Positions 58,714 through 64,000 of a stretch of DNA of 64,000 nt are shown here, piece by piece. Location: assembly GCA_037176845.1 (NCBI GenBank), contig JAYKXP010000029.1, positions 124,001 to 188,000 on the forward strand, read 5' to 3'. Made by a program: the position numbers and the translations under genes. Below the pieces are notes generated by a model. It saw only the letters and a program-made list of their open reading frames with translations, ran no database searches and was not told the origin of the DNA. How positions within the stretch are numbered: position 1 is the stretch's first letter; every line of letters begins with the position of its first letter. Origin of the DNA: Paramarasmius palmivorus (Eukaryota; Basidiomycota; Agaricomycetes; Agaricales; Marasmiaceae).

Positions 58714-60857
58714 GATGGTGGTAGGGAAGAAGGAAGGGAAAGTGTTTCCTCGAGTGCCACTCGAGAATAATTATAAGCCGTTATTACGCAGGAAAGAAAG
58801 GTAGGAGGCCGTGAGAAGGCCTTGGTATCTTCTCTTGCCCCTGCCATCATCTCACGTGTATCCTTAGCTACTCCAACACAAGAGCATCCGTTTCCGCAGC
58901 AGCGTACAAAATAGCTTGATCGTCTCTGCACGGCAGGGCTCTTTGCTGTGTTGTATTTTCAACCACAATATCCTTCGCCCGTGGGTCAGCGGGAACCCAA
59001 CCGTTCATAATGGATAACATTTAAAGGAACACTGGCACGCGGCACAGACCTGGCGGAAATGATGGAAAGTGGCGGTCATCGTGGATGACTGTATCGGCCT
59101 CACATCCTTTCACTCAGCCACGGTCCACCCTGTAGAACTTGGGAAGGATTTGCCTGGACGCATTCACAACGACAATGACCAACCATCCTGATCTGCGGTC
59201 GTTCCGACACTGGTGCTGGGAATCAATCGAAGAATAAATCATCTCCCGGCCGACTCGGAGACGAGGGTAACGAATTCTTCCTTCCATGGTTTATTAACGC
59301 TAATAGCATGACAAAAGCTCACTCAGCAAGGACTGCCTCAGATGCCGCCCTACTGCGCAGTAAACAGCTTTCGAATCCGAATTCTTCTCGTCCAAGACTA
59401 TCGGTTAATACCAAGAACTTGAATACGAGTGTCAATGGACTCTTGAAACTACGTAGAACACTGGCAGCCGGCGGTGGCAGCTCAAGCCGGACATGATTGA
59501 CATATCCGTGATCCAACTCCGCACGCGCCGAGGCCGCCACAGAGCCATAACATGAGGCTTCAGTATGTTCGTTTCCTTTCTTTCAAATTCTCACTGACAG
59601 TGCTCAACAGACTCCAGTTATGTCGCCCATTCTTTCGGTACAACGTAGGAACATCATCAAATAACTATAGATGGGAGAACTAATAATATCCTGGATGCGG
59701 TAGCAGTGGCAACAGTCAACCAGGCCGATCTTCAGTGCAGCACGGGTTTTTGGGTAGCGGTCTTGGACATCTCAAAGTGATAGATGGTCTCTAGGACGGT
59801 CCTGGCCAAGTCATGGCTTTGTGCCTCAGTGCTGTACGGTATCATATATCATAGTCCTCAATGCTAATAATATCGAGTCTAATTTCTAATTTCACAGGCT
59901 GCTCGGGCTGGTTTCCGCGTCACATTTAACACTGGTCGTGGGTCTGGTCTTATTTCGTCGACCATAGTGAAGTCGCAATTGGAGGTTCTCTGCTCCATAC
60001 AACCGCTCAAATGAAGATCTGGAATCACTCACTCACGGGCTGACGCTCAAAATCCTGGAGATTGAACTTGAGGACTACTAGAGTTCATCACTAGTCAGGA
60101 GCCTGGATAGTCGTACAATATATGCTTAAGCTAAGGCACTTTTACTCGATTTAAGGTTAAGTAAAGATAGACTGAGTTGATGCTCCTCTAGGGACGACCT
60201 TTGAGTTTGGCGCCAAGATAGCCTTTAGAGTCTTTGCGTGCGAAACTATTGATTGTACCGCAGGATGCTTCTGGGCATCGCAGTCAACGGAGTACCTCAA
60301 GAAGAGTGGCGGAGGGGTTGCACAGGGGAGGACCGGCATCAGACATGATACCAAGCCCTCTGAACAACTGTAAATAGCCATAGGTATTATCCGAACGAGT
60401 TGATACATAGAGTTCGAAGAGCGGAGGCTGCGGCAACCTTTGAGTCGATTTCTCTTGCGCCCTACTATGAGAGATTCGAGAGTCCGAGTATAACCTTCTC
60501 GGTGTTCCGTATTGTTCCCTCGGACTGTCCTTGCAGTTGAGGAAGCTCGAATACCTGATGAATCCTGATATTTATCTCTTTGTTTTTGAATACCATTTGT
60601 CAGATTTTAAAAGGATACATTTCAAACGGAAATCAGGCGAGATGGTGGGCGTCAAAAAGAAATCTATCTAGCGCCCAAGCGCCCAAAGGTTCATCGACAT
60701 CGGCAGTTGAATAGGAACATCCCGACTCCTCTGAGCTCTCCTTCCATCCACTGACCGCTCGTTCTCCCTCGTAATCAAAAGTCTTTGTGCCAAGTAAGTA
60801 AAGCCTTTCCAAAGAAAAATTTTGTCTACCAAACGAGAAAATATGTAGGTTGTCACC
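58714..60857. other. Intergenic, protease promoter side and F-box promoter
   Basis: About 2.1 kb between divergent genes. A 62-codon frame from an ATG at 59308 (+, MTKAHSARTASDAALLRSKQ) is basic and Ser-rich but has no support beyond being open. No other gene is seen. It should hold two promoters. Confidence 0.4.
58749..58765. promoter_or_regulatory. 17-bp palindrome next to a TATA-like box, protease promoter
   Basis: CTCGAGTGCCACTCGAG has two perfect 8-bp arms around one base. It lies 36-52 bp upstream of the protease ATG at 58713. On the minus strand a TATAATTATT-like string lies just upstream of it (about 58768-58778). It may be a dimeric factor site or a leader hairpin. This is inference from position. 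Confidence 0.45.
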
Positions 60858-62423
60858 ATGATCGTCGACAAACACGTCTTGGATGACGCAGAGCCCGATA
60901 TCCAACAATCTACATCCGGAAGTAGCAGGAAGTTGGGGGTTAGAGAAGAGCATCTTTTGGAGGAAAATCAGAGGTTGATGGAGGAGAATTTGCGTCTTAG
61001 GAAGCTGCAAGCAGTGTTAGAAGGTCACATCCCGCAGGGAACGGCGAAGGAATTGCAGGACAAGGCCGTTCAAACCATCTTTCCCTACATTTCTTTCCTC
61101 CCACCCGAAATATTGGCCGAAATCTTCACGCTCTTTTGCATGGGCGGTAGTGTCCTATCAATCTACACCCAGAGCTCCGCTCGATTCCCGCCGTTCATTC
61201 TTGGGCACGTATGTCGTTCGTGGAGAGCACTCGCTTGGGAAACCCCACAGCTGTGGGCTGTTTTCGCAGTGGACATTGGAGCGTGCAATAGGGACATACT
61301 TTCTCTCTATTTGCGTAATTCGCGGGAATTTCCCTTGTCCATTCGGTGCATCGAAGACGGCGAGGTTGACGTGTACATATTGCGCGCCGTGTTGGCACAC
61401 TCTCGAAGATGGCGTTCTGGGTCCTTCAGATATGCCTCACCGAGGACATGGAGGAAGTATATTAACACATATCGGCTGTGTCCACCCTTCACAGCCTTGG
61501 AGTCCCTCGATCTTGGACATACGGACTATGGATATCTCGAGGACAACGATTGGAATGTTCAAGACATTGTGCGATGCCTACTGGGAGATACTCCTCGTCT
61601 GCACGTCTTGACAGCTGCCAGCGGCCCAGGAAACCCCCGCTTCCCCTTGCCTTACACACAGATCACCTCATTCATATTCAACGATTGGGTGTCTTGCTTA
61701 TCATCCTTCAAGGGAGTCGAATCATTCTTCAAAATGGAGAACATGGAAATTCCGAAATATCTGATATCGTGGACCTACGCGGCGACGATGAAAGTGGAAA
61801 AACCTGTCCGTTTACAGTCCCTGAAGAATCTCACCATCCGGTTCTTTGAAGAGAATGATGATCGTGATCACATCAGTTTATATCCGCTCTTCCGCGTATT
61901 CCGGCTTCCTCTTCTGACGACCCTCGTTGTCACCAGTCCGCGTTATGAAGGCACTTTTGTTCCTCCTCGCCCGTGGGATAGTGAAGCTTTCATTGACATG
62001 GTCGTGCGGTCACGATGCACTCTCGAGAACCTCACTGTCAGCAATCTCAGGATTTCAGAACTCGACCTCGAAGCAACGCTACACAGCCTGCCGATGCTGA
62101 AGAGTTTTACTTATCACGAGTGTCGTTCCACCGCCACGACGCGGTTTTTGTTGGATCTGATGACGCCTAAACATTCCGGATGGGTAGAGGTGGCACCTAC
62201 ACTCACAGAACTCGGGATTGCATTGGAGACTGGTACTCGTGTAGATGAGGAGACTCGACTGGTTCACCTCATTGTTGAGATGGCTAGAGGTCGAAGAGTA
62301 GCAGACTTTCCAGCGCTTGACCTGACGCTGCGGGTTCAAAGTCCCTTGCATCCCTCCAACCGGCAGGATCTCCACTCGCTTTGCGGGGAATCGATCGGGA
62401 AGCTGATTTTCGGGTCAGCTTAG
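60858..62423 (+). CDS. F-box protein with N-terminal coiled coil
   Basis: Single-exon gene of 521 residues from the ATG at 60858. The N-terminal coiled coil (EEHLLEENQRLMEENLRLRK) at about residues 30-60 precedes an F-box at about 78-130 (ISFLPPEILAEIFTLFCMGG, then VCRSWRALAWETPQLWAVF). The rest is LRR-like. The layout resembles the coiled-coil F-box genes at 20828, 38612 and 40751 but lacks the cysteine cluster. The substrate is unknown. Confidence 0.87.
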   Translation: MIVDKHVLDDAEPDIQQSTSGSSRKLGVREEHLLEENQRLMEENLRLRKLQAVLEGHIPQGTAKELQDKAVQTIFPYISFLPPEILAEIFTLFCMGGSVLSIYTQSSARFPPFILGHVCRSWRALAWETPQLWAVFAVDIGACNRDILSLYLRNSREFPLSIRCIEDGEVDVYILRAVLAHSRRWRSGSFRYASPRTWRKYINTYRLCPPFTALESLDLGHTDYGYLEDNDWNVQDIVRCLLGDTPRLHVLTAASGPGNPRFPLPYTQITSFIFNDWVSCLSSFKGVESFFKMENMEIPKYLISWTYAATMKVEKPVRLQSLKNLTIRFFEENDDRDHISLYPLFRVFRLPLLTTLVVTSPRYEGTFVPPRPWDSEAFIDMVVRSRCTLENLTVSNLRISELDLEATLHSLPMLKSFTYHECRSTATTRFLLDLMTPKHSGWVEVAPTLTELGIALETGTRVDEETRLVHLIVEMARGRRVADFPALDLTLRVQSPLHPSNRQDLHSLCGESIGKLIFGSA

Positions 62424-63426
62424 GTATTGATGCACTTTTTTCGGAAGTGCCGTTGTAGTACTAGCCATGCCATGTATTGAATAATAGCTCTACTTACAGT
62501 GGAGAACAAGTAAACAGGATGACATCGCGCAAGCTTCTCTGTATTTCGCTTCAAGCAATCTGCACGTGCAACCTGTCACTTGCACTTGCCTTTTAACCTC
62601 ATCTTCCCTTTTGCCCCAGCCCCAGCTTACCGCGACAAGCTCGATCTTTCATCTCGTGCGCCACTACCCATGGCGCCTGTTCTTCTGCTTACAATCTTTC
62701 GTGCTCTATGTGCCACGTAGAGCGTTTGATCAAGGCCATGAATCCCCTGGAGATACTTCAGCGCCGGAAAGCCTGATTTCGTTTTGGATGGCACATAGCT
62801 CAGGCCGGACTTGACCGCAAAGTTCAACAGCATCATTTGCGAAAACTTTAAACAGCCCACAGCAGCTCGGTAGCCTGTGAGCGTTGTCTGATTTGGTCAG
62901 AGCATGACTTTTTCTAACTTGATTCGTTGAAGCCAGGTGCCCGGCAGAATTTCATCTACACAGAAGACGGAAACTCTCATTTGGGGTGGTGCCTATTAGA
63001 AGGATAGACTGTGTCGCTCAAATAGGGCGCTACATTCCTGTGGTGATGACACTAGTGAGATACTAATCTCTGGTGTTGCTATTGTTAAATTTAGCTCTCT
63101 CTTCCATTTCTAGTTTTCCACGGGTAGTGACGCCAAGGTCCTTTCTCAGAGCGGGAAACTCGGGCGGCCAAGTGAACCTCTGTGAACCTCATCATACATA
63201 GGAAGATGGCCGAGGGCTCGAGGGGATAAGCGCCTAGAACACCAGCTCCGCATATTTATTTGCCGTCTCGGGATCATTATCCTGTGCGGTCTCACAAGGA
63301 TCTACTTAAAGCAGGGCACATCATACGGGTTTCTAAGCATCTATCCCAACATCCATTCCCATCCCATTCCCTGGGTTGAGCGCAATCAATCCCGCGTTTC
63401 CTCCTAGCTCCCGTTCTTGACGGACG
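62424..63426. other. Intergenic between two F-box genes
   Basis: About 1 kb. Frames near 62566-62860 are open on both strands but are not recognisable. No RNA gene or repeat was seen. Promoter of the last gene presumed. Confidence 0.4.
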
Positions 63427-64000
63427 ATGGAATCGGACACTTGCACTAGTGAGGCTTCAGAACAGCAAAGGGGAACTACATCACTAGAGGTACGCAAAAC
63501 ACCACTGTACATCCGCAGGCATCGGCCTTACGCGCTCTCGTCTCGACACAGACACACAGACCCTCAATACTACATTTTCCCGTGGAGCTCCTAAAGCTCC
63601 TATTCGAATTCTGTGTCGCCGATGACACGTCAGGTCATGTCCTATCCTACTATGCAATGACTCGCGTGCTTTCGCGAACGTGTCGAAGATGGCAGTCAGT
63701 TGCACATTCCACTCCATCTCTTTGGCAAATCATTCAGCTCGACACCATGCTCGAGTGCCGCTTCAGATATCCCTACAGTCTCATCAGCCCAGTCATCGAA
63801 TACTTTGAGAGGTCCGATCCTCTCCCCATCACATGCCAAATCCGACTATCGAGCGGCGTCATACGTGACGAGCAGTACCTCCGCCACGTCCTCTCCATAC
63901 TCTCCCCACGGCTATGCCATCTCAACGTAGACTGCGGACCTACCGCTACTTTGGTGCGCGTGCTTATGCAGATCCAGGGCAATCTGCCTGCCCTCAAATC
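63427..64000 (+). CDS. F-box-like protein, 3' part beyond the window
   Basis: The ATG at 63427 gives a 21-residue first exon ending at 63489 (...QQRGTTSLE). A 62-bp intron (63490-63551) leads in phase 0 to THRPSILHFPVELLKLLFEF, an F-box-like start. It continues ATRVL-type sequence to SRTCRRWQSVAHSTPSLWQI. This is the same subfamily as the genes at 29465 and 42422. Translation runs off the right edge, so length and C-terminus are unknown. The frame is open to base 64000. Confidence 0.8.

Overview
The window is eukaryotic nuclear DNA from a filamentous basidiomycete, most likely an Agaricomycete. Genes are dense and lie on both strands. Most are cut by many short introns of about 49-66 bp with GT...AG ends. 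The gene families are typical of mushrooms: many LRR-like F-box proteins, a non-canonical G-alpha, a GH10 xylanase with a CBM1, a GPI-type aspartic protease, a Zn2Cys6 regulator and a multipass membrane protein. There are no bacterial operons, CRISPR arrays or rRNA genes, and I found no convincing tRNA. No intact mobile element was recognised. The reading frames were followed across introns by hand from splice signals and family motifs.

Layout. 1-2.8 kb has no supported gene. 3.5-9.6 kb (+) is adenylate cyclase (Ras-association, LRRs, PP2C-like, class III cyclase), tail to tail with the nucleolar GTPase Nog1 (-). 13.0-14.5 kb (+) is an F-box protein, and 14.7-17.05 kb (-) is a non-canonical G-alpha. 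18.05-19.3 kb (-) is an Arf-like GTPase with a C-terminal extension. 20.1-22.6 kb (+) holds a small helical protein and an F-box protein with an N-terminal cysteine cluster. 22.7-26.7 kb (-) holds two tandem NAD(P)-binding (NmrA/extended SDR-like) paralogues.

27.3-38.2 kb is bracketed by two inverted paralogues of the DUF4140/DUF4139 (MuiA-like) family. Between them are an F-box protein, the GH10-CBM1 xylanase and an unrecognised protein with a KEN box. 38.6-43.9 kb is a cluster of three F-box genes. 44.4-45.9 kb (-) encodes a multipass membrane protein, 46.4-47.1 kb an unrecognised possible gene, and 48.1-50.3 kb (-) a Zn2Cys6 transcription factor. 53.0-56.1 kb (-) is an Afi1/Mesa-type DENN-related polarity protein, 56.6-58.7 kb (-) an aspartic protease, and 60.9 kb to the right edge holds two more F-box genes, the last one cut by the window.

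How the genes relate. Adenylate cyclase and a G-alpha lie within 14 kb of each other. Both belong to the heterotrimeric G-protein/cAMP signalling toolkit, but the G-alpha has lost the usual switch II glutamine, so a direct link is not assured. Afi1 and the Arf-like protein both belong to the small-GTPase trafficking world. The xylanase and protease are secreted or surface hydrolases. Eight F-box genes in 64 kb is high and suggests a local, rapidly diversifying set of substrate adaptors. I did not find a clearly new multi-gene system. The best leads are the cysteine-cluster F-box pair, the Arf-like fusion, the glutamine-less G-alpha with its 9-nt microexon, the inverted MuiA-like pair, and a GTCCAA-rich tract downstream of the transcription factor.
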